32,972 bases of DNA from Thiobacillus sp. 0-1251 (GCA_001899305.1 MKWL01000020.1:196108-229079); one strand, 5' to 3'; counted from the first letter of the stretch, positions 1-8,977 are shown. A program made the numbers and translations. Notes: generated from the letters alone by a model not told the origin.

Positions 1-230
1 CGAGCGTCATGCAGGTTGCGCAGATTGAGACCCTTCTGGAAGACAACCAGTCGCTTGCCTTGTCGCTGTCCCGCCGCCGCCCCTACATCGACCCCATCAA
101 CCACATCCAGGTCCGCATGCTGAAACGCTATCGTTCCGAAAGCGTATGGGATGCCGAGCAGGAATCATGGCTGACGCCGCTGATGCGATCGATCAACGCC
201 ATCGCGTCCGGGATGCGCAACACCGGTTGA
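1..230 (+). CDS. ppc: phosphoenolpyruvate carboxylase, C-terminal fragment
   Basis: Only the last 75 codons are in the window; the frame is open from base 3 and the gene is cut by the left edge. PEP carboxylase adds bicarbonate to PEP to give oxaloacetate (anaplerosis) in the cytoplasm. The visible part carries the family's C-terminal signature: a segment RRPYIDPINHIQVRMLKRYR, matching the conserved YxDPLNxLQxELL region, and the invariant ending GMRNTG, where the C-terminal Gly lies in the active/allosteric region of the family. The stop is at 228-230, and the next gene starts 2 bases later. Recognition rests on these two motifs; nothing can be said about the N-terminal part. Confidence 0.92.
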   Translation, partial: SVMQVAQIETLLEDNQSLALSLSRRRPYIDPINHIQVRMLKRYRSESVWDAEQESWLTPLMRSINAIASGMRNTG

Positions 231-232
231 GC

Positions 233-808
233 ATGAACACGAGCGCAGGCACGTCCTCTCCTGCTCGGCCGAGACGCCGTGGGCTGTTCGTGTCGCTCGG
301 CCTGAATGTCGTGCTGCTATTGCTGGTGTGCGGTCTGGCGCTGTATGCCTTCATGCTCAACGTCGACCTGGGCGATATGAAGCGGCGGCTGTCCAAGGAG
401 ACCGAGTCGCACCAGCAGAGCGAGCGCTATCTGATCGAGACGCGCAACCAGCTGACCGAAAGCCTGCGCGAAATCGAGCAGCTGAAAGCGCAACTGGCCT
501 ACAAGGAAACCGATGTCCAGGCGGCTGCGGTCGCGGCCAAACCGGCCCTTCCGGTTGTCATCGGTTTCCGCTCGTCAATACTGGGCAGGGGGCTGGTGGC
601 TGAAATCGAGAATACCAGCGACCGCTATCTCACCGTGATCCTCGCCGTGCGCAACCCCACGCTGTCGACGGCGCGTCGTTTCAAACTCGATCTGGAACCG
701 CGGTCACGCACCGAGTTCGGCCATCTGGAAGGCTGGCAGTTCGCGTCGGGCGATGAGGTGGGAATATTCAACGACGAATTCGGCGCGCTGAAAGTCACGG
801 TGCCGTGA
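233..808 (+). CDS. small membrane-anchored coiled-coil protein, unknown function
   Basis: A 191-residue protein I do not recognise as a named family. The start at 233 is chosen because it lies two bases after the ppc stop; a longer reading would overlap ppc. The N-terminus is basic (RPRRR around residues 12-16), followed by one transmembrane segment at about 18-41. A charged heptad-like stretch at about 45-100, rich in E/Q/R/L, is probably coiled coil. A C-terminal part (about 110-191) has alternating hydrophobic residues that suggest a small beta domain, predicted on the periplasmic side. The gene is probably co-transcribed with ppc. Its last 14 bases overlap the 3' end of the convergent RND exporter gene. 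Function unknown. Confidence 0.75.
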   Translation: MNTSAGTSSPARPRRRGLFVSLGLNVVLLLLVCGLALYAFMLNVDLGDMKRRLSKETESHQQSERYLIETRNQLTESLREIEQLKAQLAYKETDVQAAAVAAKPALPVVIGFRSSILGRGLVAEIENTSDRYLTVILAVRNPTLSTARRFKLDLEPRSRTEFGHLEGWQFASGDEVGIFNDEFGALKVTVP

Positions 809-3086
809 CGGCGACGGGACGCGGCTTGCGCAATTGCATGCCGAGCAGGGCGGGCATCAGCAGCAACTCGAACACCTGACCGGCGAACAGGCCGACAGCG
901 CACAGCATGCCGAAATGGGCCGTGGGACGATAGTCGGACAACCCGAGCAGGCTGAACTGCGCAATCAGCACCACCGAAATCGCGATCACCGCGCGGCCCG
1001 AGCTTTCCACGCTACGGATGATGGCAAACACTGGACCGGCGCCATGCTTGAGACGGTGCAGATAGCCGTGATACAGATGGATGGTGTCGTCCACGGTGAT
1101 GCCGAGGATGATGCCGGCGATCAGCACGGTGGCGACGTCGAGTGCGATGCCTGACACGCCCATCACCACGAAGATGAAGAACAGCGGCGCCAGGTTGGGG
1201 ATCAGGCAGATGAGACCGGCCTTGAGCGAGCGGAACAGAAGCGCCATCAGCAGCAGGATCTGCAGGAAGGACGACGTGAAGCTTTTGATCTGGCCGTTGA
1301 CGATGCGATCCGTCTGGTCTGCAAACAGCTGGCCGAATCCGGAAATATCGTAGCGCACACCGGCAATGGGGTGGGCGGCAAGGTGCGCGCGGATCCGGTC
1401 GATCACCTGGCCTGTTTCGTTGGAACCGTGCACGTTGAGGCTGAGCGCGATGCGACCCCGCTGGAATTCGTGGTTGACCAGTTCATACATATCCCTGCCG
1501 TCGTAAATCAACAGCAGTTGCTCGACCAGTTTTCGGCTGGTCGGCAGCGCGTCCGCGTTGGGCGCGATGCCGCTGAGCGCCCGATTCATTTCCTCCAGCA
1601 CGTTGACCAGCGAAAGGCTGCGGTCGATTTCCGGTTGCTGTTCCAGCCAGGTCTGCAGAGCTCTGATCTGGGCCAGGCGGCCGGGATCTTTCAGGCTGTC
1701 GCGACCGGAGCCGGTGAGCACGATTTCGAGCCCGGTGACGCCGGACAGTTTGCTTTCGATCCGTTCGGTGCCACGGCTGAGCGGATGGTCGGGCGCGAAG
1801 AATTCCAGGATGTTGGACTCGACCTTGACCTGCATCACCAGCGGGATGGTCGCCAGCACCAAGAGGACCGAGGTAATCAGTACAGCTTTCGCGTGCCGCA
1901 GACTGAATACGGCCACCACCGCCGCGATCCGACGGGCATGCGCCAGGCCCGAGCGGCGGCGCGGCCAACGCGGTGTGTCCCATTTCAACAGGATGGGCGG
2001 CACCAGGATGAACACCACCAGGAACACCATGAGCGTGCCGATGGCACCCGCCAGGCCAAAGGTCTGAACCGGAGGGATGCTGATCCACAGCATGCTCAGC
2101 ATGCCGGCGCCGGTCGTCAGAATGTTGAACAGGCCGGGGACGAAGGTGTCCTTCAGCGCGCGGGCGATGCGCTGCCGCCGCGGCAGCAACGCGATGCGGC
2201 CGCGCTGGATGCCGGCATACAGGTGCAGCAGCGTGGCGACCGTATAGGCCGCCATCAGGGTGGGGATCATCGCGGTGATCGGCGTGTAGGGTTGGTCGAA
2301 TGCCACCAACCCGGCCACGCTGGCCGATACCACCATGCCCATGGCCAGCCCGCCGATCACGACCGGACGGATGCGTCCGACCACCCACCACAGCAACACC
2401 ATGCCGATGACGAAGGTGAGCGGAATGAAGATCGCGCTGTCGCGCCAGAGCGAGCGCAGTTCCGCAACCGTCTGCGCCACCGTGCCTCCGGTGGCGGTGT
2501 GGTGGCTATCGAGGTTCTCGGCGGTGATCGTTTTTTCGAGTGCGTTCTCGATGTCGCGTCGGGCGAGGCTTTCCTTGAGGAATTTCGGACGTACCACCAG
2601 TGCGACGGCGCGGCCGTCGCGCGAGGCGATCAAGCCGGGCGCGATGGGGTCGCCGAGCACGCGGGCCTTCCACTGCGCCGGCGTGCGCTCGGCCAAATGT
2701 TTCGGATCGACCAGCAGCGATACGGCAAAACCGTCGTCGGTGGCGTCGATGTGCTCGACCGTGGTGAGCGTCAGGACCCGGTCGACCGCAGGCAGTGCGG
2801 CCATTCTCTTCGCGGCGCGGTCGAGCGCGGCGAGAAACGTCGGGGTGTACAGGTCGTCGCCTTCGAACAGGGCGATGACGGCCTCGTCGTTGGGGAATTC
2901 CTTGAACAGTGATTCGCGCAGCTGGATGGTGGGCGAATCAGGGGGCGAGTAGATGTCCGGCGCGTTGTTGAAATGAAGTTTCAACAGGAATGGTATCGAA
3001 ATCAACTGGATCCCGAGCAGGATGGCCAGCGCCAGCCAGGGTGGCAGCATGCGGCTGCCATCGAGCCAGGGTTTCAGCAGTTTCAT
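795..3086 (-). CDS. RND/MMPL superfamily exporter
   Basis: A 763-residue inner-membrane transporter with the two-fold RND/MMPL layout. There is one transmembrane helix at about 15-36, a large periplasmic loop to about 215, then a cluster of helices (about 217-365). The arrangement repeats, with a helix at about 400-420, a second loop to about 600, and a final helix cluster. Family members are proton-driven exporters of lipids or other hydrophobic molecules; HpnN-type and MMPL exporters are the nearest groups I can name. It is the last gene of a minus-strand operon after a LolA-like periplasmic protein and an outer-membrane-like protein. That arrangement suggests an envelope lipid or lipoprotein transport system spanning both membranes (inference). 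The gap from the preceding gene is 13 bases. Substrate unknown. Confidence 0.88.
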   Translation of the reverse strand: MKLLKPWLDGSRMLPPWLALAILLGIQLISIPFLLKLHFNNAPDIYSPPDSPTIQLRESLFKEFPNDEAVIALFEGDDLYTPTFLAALDRAAKRMAALPAVDRVLTLTTVEHIDATDDGFAVSLLVDPKHLAERTPAQWKARVLGDPIAPGLIASRDGRAVALVVRPKFLKESLARRDIENALEKTITAENLDSHHTATGGTVAQTVAELRSLWRDSAIFIPLTFVIGMVLLWWVVGRIRPVVIGGLAMGMVVSASVAGLVAFDQPYTPITAMIPTLMAAYTVATLLHLYAGIQRGRIALLPRRQRIARALKDTFVPGLFNILTTGAGMLSMLWISIPPVQTFGLAGAIGTLMVFLVVFILVPPILLKWDTPRWPRRRSGLAHARRIAAVVAVFSLRHAKAVLITSVLLVLATIPLVMQVKVESNILEFFAPDHPLSRGTERIESKLSGVTGLEIVLTGSGRDSLKDPGRLAQIRALQTWLEQQPEIDRSLSLVNVLEEMNRALSGIAPNADALPTSRKLVEQLLLIYDGRDMYELVNHEFQRGRIALSLNVHGSNETGQVIDRIRAHLAAHPIAGVRYDISGFGQLFADQTDRIVNGQIKSFTSSFLQILLLMALLFRSLKAGLICLIPNLAPLFFIFVVMGVSGIALDVATVLIAGIILGITVDDTIHLYHGYLHRLKHGAGPVFAIIRSVESSGRAVIAISVVLIAQFSLLGLSDYRPTAHFGMLCAVGLFAGQVFELLLMPALLGMQLRKPRPVAVTAP

Positions 3087-3099
3087 GCGCCGGTCCTGG

Positions 3100-4560
3100 T
3101 CAGAACTTGGTGCGCAGGCCCAACGTGATCAGCGAATGATCCTGGTGGAAGCCGCCCAGGGTACGCGCTTCGCCGTCGAAGTAATGTGCGGCGACGTAGA
3201 GTTCGTACGGCTCCCAGCCCACGTAGCTGAGCTTGGGGCTGAGGTAGACATCGCGCACGTTGAAGCCGCTGGCGAAACGCAGTCCGGCTTTCCAGCGCCC
3301 CTGGCCGAAGTTCGTCTCGATCTCGCCGTTGGCGCCGTAGTATTCCTTCAGCTCGAGGATACTGCGGTCGGTCTGCAGCGCGTGCGCGACCAGTTGCAGG
3401 TTGACGCGGGTATCCGCCCCGCCGGGAAAGAATTCCAGTGCGCCGACCCAGTCGAGCGAATGCGTGGTGTCCATCACAGTCGTGGGCAGGGTCACCGGCA
3501 CGTCGCCGGTGTAGCCGGCTTCCATGCGCCAGGTAAGGCCGTCGTGCTCGAGTTCCATGTCGGCGCCGACGAAGGTGTTGAACGGATGCACTGCGGTGAG
3601 CCTGAGCGCAGCCAGGTCGAGCCGGTAATACGGCAGCGACTGCCGGGTGCGCGCGAGCGTCACGCCGAAATCGAAGGGATCGCCGGTCTTGGTGAGTCGC
3701 AGTGCGCCGCCGCCGCTGCCGTGCTCGTCCTCGTCGATGCGCGCGGCGCTGACCCAGGGGGTGGTGAGCGCAGGGTCGATGCCGATGATCTGGCCGGTGG
3801 TGCGGTTGACCGGGCTCCAGATGCTGGCCACGTCCGGCAGCTGCGCGGCACGGAATACCGGCAGCCACACCGCATCCAGCTTGTAGTCGCCAAAATTCTG
3901 TTCCCAGCGGGTGGCGAGCTGTGCGCGGCGGCGGTCGGCCAGGTCGTCGAGGGCGAACCGGGTCAGGTCGACCCGGCTGACGCGGTCAGCCAGCGGGATT
4001 TCATCGACGCGGCCCCAGATGATGGTCTGCGCGCCGAGGGTGAGGCGGGTGTCGCCGCTGCGGTAGCGGACATAGGTGTCGCCGTAGTCGGCCAGCAGTT
4101 CGCGGTGACTGGCCAGGCCGCCATCCTGCGTCATGCCGTCGAGCCGCGCACCGGCGCGGAATTCCCAGTTGAGGCTGGGCTGCCACTGGACGTAGGCGCT
4201 CGTGCGCAGGGTGGAATAGGTATCGGCCTCGGGCGCGTCGGGCAGGCTGCCACCTTCCAGCAGCAGGTCGTCGATGCCGACCTTGAGCGAGGGTTGGAAA
4301 CCGCGTGCTTTCGGCTTGTGGCTGCGGGGGGGCGGAGGTGGCAGATCGTCGGCCGTGCTGGTGGATTGGGCGCTGTCGGCAGGCGAGGGCTCGGCAGTTT
4401 GCGCGCGCGGTTTGCGCGTCGTGGTGCGTGGCGGTGGCAGGTCGTCCGGCGCATCCTGCGCGACGGTGCGCGGTGGCGGCAGGTCATCGGCCGCATGGGC
4501 TGGGATGAGCGCGGGCAGGGTGGCGAGCGACAGGCTCAGGGGCAGCAACAGGTTTTTCAT
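3100..4560 (-). CDS. outer-membrane protein (DUF1302-like) with proline-rich repeats
   Basis: A 486-residue exported protein. A Sec signal peptide covers about residues 1-23 (cleavage after PAHA). It is followed by three copies of a DDLPPPR/DDLPPPP motif in a Pro/Thr/Lys-rich linker up to about residue 85. The rest alternates hydrophobic and polar residues like a beta-barrel, has a WGRVDEIPLAD segment reminiscent of DUF1302 proteins, and ends in Phe as typical for outer-membrane barrels. Its start codon overlaps the stop of the upstream LolA-like gene (ATGA), and an RND exporter follows, so it probably forms the outer-membrane part of one system. The DUF1302 assignment is from remembered motif style and context, not a search. 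Confidence 0.7.
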   Translation of the reverse strand: MKNLLLPLSLSLATLPALIPAHAADDLPPPRTVAQDAPDDLPPPRTTTRKPRAQTAEPSPADSAQSTSTADDLPPPPPRSHKPKARGFQPSLKVGIDDLLLEGGSLPDAPEADTYSTLRTSAYVQWQPSLNWEFRAGARLDGMTQDGGLASHRELLADYGDTYVRYRSGDTRLTLGAQTIIWGRVDEIPLADRVSRVDLTRFALDDLADRRRAQLATRWEQNFGDYKLDAVWLPVFRAAQLPDVASIWSPVNRTTGQIIGIDPALTTPWVSAARIDEDEHGSGGGALRLTKTGDPFDFGVTLARTRQSLPYYRLDLAALRLTAVHPFNTFVGADMELEHDGLTWRMEAGYTGDVPVTLPTTVMDTTHSLDWVGALEFFPGGADTRVNLQLVAHALQTDRSILELKEYYGANGEIETNFGQGRWKAGLRFASGFNVRDVYLSPKLSYVGWEPYELYVAAHYFDGEARTLGGFHQDHSLITLGLRTKF

Positions 4561-5369
4561 GGGCGATATTCCGATTCCAGGCTTTCGTCGGCAAGGGCTT
4601 GCGAGGTGAAGAGTTTGGCGGGCAGTTTCTGGTCGTACAGCGCGGTATCGATCACCAGCCGGGTTTCGTGCCCGCTTTCCAGATCGATCATGCGGCTGTC
4701 GGTGAGCGTCCAGTAGCCCTGGGTGCGTTTTTTGCTGCGTAGCAGCCAGCGCTTGCTGGGTGTGTTGCCGCCCTGCTCGAAATAATCCACGCGCTGCGGG
4801 ATTGCGGTGGCGGGATCGATCCAGCTGATGCGTTTCTTGTACACCGAATCGTCGGGGTCAAGCGGTACGCTCTCGAGCACGTCACAGAGAATGCCGTTTT
4901 CGAGCTGCTTGCCGAGCAGGCGCTGGCGATCTTTCGAGGGTTTGCGCTCCTGCAGGTCCTCGAAATAGAGGTCGGAACCGACGAAGCGTCCGCCCTTGCG
5001 GTTGCTGGAAATGCGCCGTACCCGGTCGAGCGCGGGCAGATACAGCCACTGGTCGGTGCTGCCATCGGCCTTGTCGATGCTGAGCAGGCCGGTTCCCGCG
5101 ATGTCCTCGGGATCGAGAAAGCGGATCAGATTGGCGGTTTCGCCGCGCGCCTTGTCGAGGCGGTAGGTGACCAGTTCGCGGATGCGCGGCGCCTGGCCTT
5201 TCTCGGTGAGCACCATGCGGCCGAGCGTGGTGAGGTCGCGTCCGTTGGGACGGTCGTAGACGCGCTGTGCCAGATCGGATGCATCGTCAGCGCGGACGGT
5301 GGCGGCCCCGAGCAACAACGCGACCAGCAGCAGGAAACGAACCAGAGACGGCGGCGGAATGGATGACAT
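4557..5369 (-). CDS. outer-membrane lipoprotein-sorting (LolA-like, PF17131-type) protein
   Basis: A 270-residue periplasmic protein. I place the start at 5369 because a GGA ribosome-binding site lies just upstream; an in-frame ATG at 5393 has no such site. The signal peptide is about residues 1-27, ending in VRA. The mature part has the pattern of the LolA/LolB-fold family found beside RND exporters: LIRFLDPEDIAGTGLL, then WLYLPALDRVRRI, then GSDLYFEDL. These proteins are thought to carry lipid or lipoprotein between membranes; the ligand here is unknown. It is the first gene of the operon with the outer-membrane protein (4-base overlap) and the RND exporter. It diverges from hemN across about 145 bases. 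Confidence 0.85.
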   Translation of the reverse strand: MSSIPPPSLVRFLLLVALLLGAATVRADDASDLAQRVYDRPNGRDLTTLGRMVLTEKGQAPRIRELVTYRLDKARGETANLIRFLDPEDIAGTGLLSIDKADGSTDQWLYLPALDRVRRISSNRKGGRFVGSDLYFEDLQERKPSKDRQRLLGKQLENGILCDVLESVPLDPDDSVYKKRISWIDPATAIPQRVDYFEQGGNTPSKRWLLRSKKRTQGYWTLTDSRMIDLESGHETRLVIDTALYDQKLPAKLFTSQALADESLESEYRP

Positions 5370-5515
5370 GTGATTTCCGGGTGAGCAGCGCATACCAACG
5401 GCTTTGTCAGCCCGAACTTTACCGCAAAACCCGCTGTGCTCCCCAGCCCGGAGGTGCTGGATTTCGCGTTCGTACTATGATAAAAAGACATCGTTATCTG
5501 ATGGTGGGCGCCTCC

Positions 5516-6886
5516 ATGACTTCGACTCTTCTGGAACTGCTCCAGAAATACAGCGTACCCGGCCCCCGTTATACGTCCTATCCGACCGCACCGTATTTCC
5601 GCACTGGCTTCAGCGAGACGGACTGGACCGATGAGCTGGCTGCGGCATCCCCTGACCGCGGGTTGTCGCTGTACGCCCACATCCCCTTCTGCGACACGCT
5701 CTGTCACTTCTGCGGCTGCAACATGGTGGCAACGCGAGACTACAGCAAGACCCAGCCCTATCTGGCCTACCTCGACCAGGAAATGGCGCATACGGCGCAA
5801 CGGGTGGATCCCGGCCGCCTGGTTCGCCAATTGCATTGGGGTGGCGGGACGCCCACTTACCTGAATCCCGGTGATATTCGCCGCCTGATGGACATGATGC
5901 GTCGGCACTTCACGCTGGCTGCCGACGCCGAGATCAGCTGCGAGATCGACCCGCGCGAGCTGACGCGCGCGCATCTGGTGGCCTTGCGCGAATCCGGCTT
6001 CAATCGCGTCTCGTTTGGCGTGCAGGACATGGATCCGGCGGTGCAGCAAGCTGTGAACCGCATTCAGTCGCAGTCCCTGATCCAGCAGGTGCTCGACTGG
6101 TCGCGCGAGCTGGGATTCTCCAGCATCAATCTGGATCTGATCGTGGGACTGCCGAAACAGACGGTCGCCAGCTTCCGCCATACGCTGGAACAGGTCACCG
6201 AATGGTCGCCGGATCGCCTGGCGGTGTTCGCATATGCCCATGTGCCATGGTTGAAAAAGCACCAGCGCCTGATCAAGGAAGAGGACCTGCCGGATTCCGC
6301 GACGCGTCTCGGCCTGCAGCAGGCGGTGAACGAGATGCTGGGCGCAGTGGGCTACGTCAACATCGGCCTCGACCACTTCGCCCGTCCGGACGACGAACTG
6401 GTACGCGCGCAGCAGAACAAGACGCTATGGCGCAATTTCCAGGGCTATACCACGCACAAGGACTGCGACATCCTGGCCTTCGGTGTCTCCAGCATCAGCC
6501 AGACGGCCGACGTGTACATGCAGAACGAGAAGAATCTCAAGCGCTACCAGGAGCGCATCGCAGCAACCGGCCTGGCCGTCGAGCGCGGCCTAAGGCTCAC
6601 GCGCGACGACCAGATCCGACGCGACGCGATCACGCGCGTGATGTGCGACCTGGAGCTCGACTTTACGGCCTTCGGCCAGGAATGGAACATTGCCTTCACC
6701 GATTATTTCGCTGACGCATTGACCGATCTGCGCCCGCTCGCCGACGACGGGCTGGTCACGGTTGCGTCGGACCGGATCAGCGTCACCCCGCGCGGCCGGC
6801 TGTTCCTGCGCAACATCGGCATGTGCTTCGACCGCTATCTGAAGGAAACTGCCAGCACGCAGCCCCGTTATTCGCGTACCGCCTGA
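5516..6886 (+). CDS. hemN: oxygen-independent coproporphyrinogen III oxidase (radical SAM)
   Basis: A 456-residue cytoplasmic radical-SAM enzyme that decarboxylates coproporphyrinogen III to protoporphyrinogen IX without oxygen, for haem synthesis under low oxygen. The HemN N-terminus is clear: QKYSVPGPRYTSYPTAPYF at about residues 10-28, then the cluster/SAM motif C59-x3-C63-x2-C66 plus C68 in HIPFCDTLCHFCGCN. HWGGGTPTYL follows at about 105. The start at 5516 is chosen by alignment to known HemN; in-frame ATGs at 5501 and 5477 and a much longer upstream reading exist without a good ribosome-binding site. A TATGAT box at 5476-5481 could be its -10 element, though no good -35 is visible. The enzyme would supply haem for the cbb3 oxidase encoded nearby. 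Confidence 0.95.
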   Translation: MTSTLLELLQKYSVPGPRYTSYPTAPYFRTGFSETDWTDELAAASPDRGLSLYAHIPFCDTLCHFCGCNMVATRDYSKTQPYLAYLDQEMAHTAQRVDPGRLVRQLHWGGGTPTYLNPGDIRRLMDMMRRHFTLAADAEISCEIDPRELTRAHLVALRESGFNRVSFGVQDMDPAVQQAVNRIQSQSLIQQVLDWSRELGFSSINLDLIVGLPKQTVASFRHTLEQVTEWSPDRLAVFAYAHVPWLKKHQRLIKEEDLPDSATRLGLQQAVNEMLGAVGYVNIGLDHFARPDDELVRAQQNKTLWRNFQGYTTHKDCDILAFGVSSISQTADVYMQNEKNLKRYQERIAATGLAVERGLRLTRDDQIRRDAITRVMCDLELDFTAFGQEWNIAFTDYFADALTDLRPLADDGLVTVASDRISVTPRGRLFLRNIGMCFDRYLKETASTQPRYSRTA

Positions 6887-6922
6887 GTCCCGCCGCACCT
6901 GCAGGGTGGTTGACGAATGCCA

Positions 6923-6952
6923 TTGACAATCCCGCTGCGGCCTCGCGATAGT
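6923..6952 (+). promoter_or_regulatory. candidate sigma-70 promoter for the diguanylate cyclase
   Basis: A perfect -35 hexamer TTGACA (6923-6928) is followed after 18 bases by GATAGT (6947-6952), a 4/6 match to TATAAT. It lies about 90 bases before the preferred start of the MASE1-GGDEF gene. This is a sequence match only. Confidence 0.4.
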
Positions 6953-7044
6953 TGGTGACATAACAAGCGGAGGGAAGCGGGCGGTGCGTATTGCGCATTC
7001 ACGCGCCGTACCCGATAGACATGGCATTCAATAAGGCCGGGACG

Positions 7045-8484
7045 ATGTCCGCGAGACCGCTGCGCTTGCTTGCGGTCGGGCTGGGGTATTACCTGGGGGC
7101 TGTGCTCGGCGTGGCCGCCTCGTCCATGTCCGAGGGCATCTCTATCTTCTGGCTGCCCAACGGCATCCTGCTGGCGGCGCTGTTGCTGGCGCCGCGGCGC
7201 GACTGGCCGCTCTACCTGCTGGCGGCCGTGGCGGCGGAAATCGCCGCCGACCTACCCACCTTCAACCTCGCGCAGGCGATCGGTTTTGCTGCCGTCAACC
7301 TGTTTGAATGCCTGCTGGCGGCCTGGCTGCTGCAGCGTGTCGCCTGCCCCTTTGCGCTCGATCGGTTGCGCCACGTCGCCCTGTTCGGGCTGGTCCTGGT
7401 TCTGGCCAGCGGACTGGCGGCCATGCTGGGCGCATCGATCTATTCACTGAGCGCTCCGACCACCACGTCGTTCTGGGACTTATGGACAATCTGGTGGCTG
7501 GGCGACGCCATGGGCGTGCTGCTGGTCACGCCGCTCATACTGGGCTGGCTGCAGGGCTCGTCGCAACCCGCCATACGCCGCCCCCTGGAAGCCGCCGCGC
7601 TATTGACGCTGACCCTGCTGTTCACCGTCTGGGTGTTCTCGCAGGGCACCACCGACAGCTTCCCCAGAAGACCCTTCCTGTTGTTCCCGCTTCCCCTCTG
7701 GGCGGCCGTCCGTTTCGGAGTGCGGGGTGCGGCCAGTATCGCGCTGCTGATCGCCGCCATCGCCATCACGGCCACGCTCAACGACGTGGGCCCCCTCCTT
7801 GCAAATGCGCCGGCCGATACGGTTCTGCTGCTGCAGGAATATCTGGCCGTGCTGGCATTCTCGTCGCTCGCGCTGGCCGCGCTACTACAGGACCTGCGGG
7901 CGACCCATGACGAACTCGACCGCCTCAACCGCGAACTCGAAGCACGCGTGGAGGCGCGTACCCATGACTTGCAGCTGGCCAACCAGCATCTGGAGAAGTT
8001 GGCCTCGATCGACCCCCTGACCGGTGCCAGCAACCGTCGCCATTTTATGGGGCTGGCCAAGGTCGAGATCAGCCGAGCCAAGCGTCAAGGGTTGCCATTG
8101 TCGGTGATCATGCTGGACATCGATTTCTTCAAATCGGTCAACGACCGTTTTGGTCACGAAATCGGCGACAAGGTGCTGGTGGCACTGGCTGCCACTATCC
8201 ATGCCACGTTGCGCGGGGGCGATATCTTCGCGCGCTTGGGAGGCGAAGAGTTTGTCGTCATGCTGCCAGGCCAGGAGCTGTCTGAAGCCTTGCCGATGGC
8301 CGAGCGCCTGCGGTTGCTGATTGCGCAAAACGTGGTCCCCGGGTGCCCGGCCCAAATTACCGTCAGTGCCGGGCTTGCTGCGCTGGAGGATGCATCGGAA
8401 GAAATCGATGACCTGCTACGGCGCGCCGACGCGGGGCTCTATCGGGCCAAGAACCAGGGTCGCAACCAGGTTTGCCCGGGTTAG
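7045..8484 (+). CDS. MASE1-domain diguanylate cyclase
   Basis: A 479-residue inner-membrane sensor that should make cyclic di-GMP from two GTP. About residues 1-290 form a multi-helix MASE1 sensory domain, with the typical EGISIFWLPNGILLAALLL segment near the start. A short coiled coil (about 290-325, LNRELEARVEARTHDL) leads into a GGDEF domain. The active-site loop is GGEEF at about residue 399, and an RxxD product-inhibition site (RGGD) sits five residues upstream, so the enzyme is predicted active and feedback-regulated. Start choice: the ATG at 7045 has an AAGG upstream; the in-frame ATG at 7021 and TTG at 6991 are alternatives with poorer sites. The sensed signal is unknown; MASE1 ligands are poorly defined. 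Confidence 0.92.
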   Translation: MSARPLRLLAVGLGYYLGAVLGVAASSMSEGISIFWLPNGILLAALLLAPRRDWPLYLLAAVAAEIAADLPTFNLAQAIGFAAVNLFECLLAAWLLQRVACPFALDRLRHVALFGLVLVLASGLAAMLGASIYSLSAPTTTSFWDLWTIWWLGDAMGVLLVTPLILGWLQGSSQPAIRRPLEAAALLTLTLLFTVWVFSQGTTDSFPRRPFLLFPLPLWAAVRFGVRGAASIALLIAAIAITATLNDVGPLLANAPADTVLLLQEYLAVLAFSSLALAALLQDLRATHDELDRLNRELEARVEARTHDLQLANQHLEKLASIDPLTGASNRRHFMGLAKVEISRAKRQGLPLSVIMLDIDFFKSVNDRFGHEIGDKVLVALAATIHATLRGGDIFARLGGEEFVVMLPGQELSEALPMAERLRLLIAQNVVPGCPAQITVSAGLAALEDASEEIDDLLRRADAGLYRAKNQGRNQVCPG

Positions 8485-8517
8485 GCTGCAGCGCCGGTCA
8501 CCATGATGGCCGGATTT

Positions 8518-8817
8518 TCAGCAGCAGCCACTGCCATCATCGCGCTTGGGGCAGCCCTCGGGCCGCTTGCGCGGTGGCAAGGGGCAACGGTTGATTTCAT
8601 CCGCGCTGCGCTGGAAATAGCAGGTCATGGCGCTGGACGCGATACCCAGCAGCCAGAACACGAAGAAGCCGATGGTATACGCGGCCAGGCGCTGCTCGAT
8701 CACCGCTTCGCCGTGGTACATGATCTCCAGCGGATCGAACAAGGTGGTGAAGACGATGTCGGCCATGCCGGCCACAAGGAAGGACGGCCACAGAATGTGG
8801 ATCAGGCGCTGCATCAT
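8518..8817 (-). CDS. small two-helix membrane protein at the end of the cbb3 locus
   Basis: A 99-residue protein I do not recognise. It has two predicted transmembrane segments (about residues 8-28 and 45-66). The polar C-terminal tail is cysteine- and proline-rich, with Cys at 66, 78, 89, 98 and 99. A GAGGAG ribosome-binding site stands six bases before the start. It is the last gene on the strand after ccoG, ccoH and a 44-residue membrane protein, so it is probably co-transcribed with the oxidase. A role in oxidase assembly or metal handling is conceivable from position and the Cys-rich tail, but this is inference. Confidence 0.7.
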   Translation of the reverse strand: MMQRLIHILWPSFLVAGMADIVFTTLFDPLEIMYHGEAVIEQRLAAYTIGFFVFWLLGIASSAMTCYFQRSADEINRCPLPPRKRPEGCPKRDDGSGCC

Positions 8818-8842
8818 GGCGTACTCCTCGTCTGGGTGGACG

Positions 8843-8977
8843 TCATTCTTCGGGGTTGTTCATCTTGCGCTTGTACCAGACCATCAGTGTGATCGCCATG
8901 CCGATGATGAAGAGGATGGTAAACAGGCTCAAGAGGCCGATCGGGCTGCTGAATAGCAGATTGAGTACAACGTCCAT
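8843..8977 (-). CDS. DUF3149-like single-helix membrane peptide
   Basis: A 44-residue protein: a short amphipathic start with the segment SSPIGLLSLFTILFIIGMA, one transmembrane helix (about residues 12-34), then a basic/acidic tail WYKRKMNNPEE. The pattern (two-word PxGLLSL start, single helix, charged C-terminus) matches small DUF3149 proteins as I remember them. The start at 8977 is supported by a strong AGGGAG site and lies one base after the ccoH stop, implying translational coupling. A longer in-frame reading from 9082 would overlap ccoH and is not favoured. Function unknown; position points to a cbb3-oxidase accessory role. Confidence 0.72.
   Translation of the reverse strand: MDVVLNLLFSSPIGLLSLFTILFIIGMAITLMVWYKRKMNNPEE

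Noticed and set aside
3022-4716. 564-codon open frame on plus across the outer-membrane protein gene
   Set aside because: The minus-strand gene has a signal peptide, an operon context and a terminal Phe; the plus frame has none of these.
5267-5515. Upstream extension of hemN by 83 codons
   Set aside because: The extension overlaps the divergent LolA-like gene, does not resemble HemN and includes the predicted promoter region.
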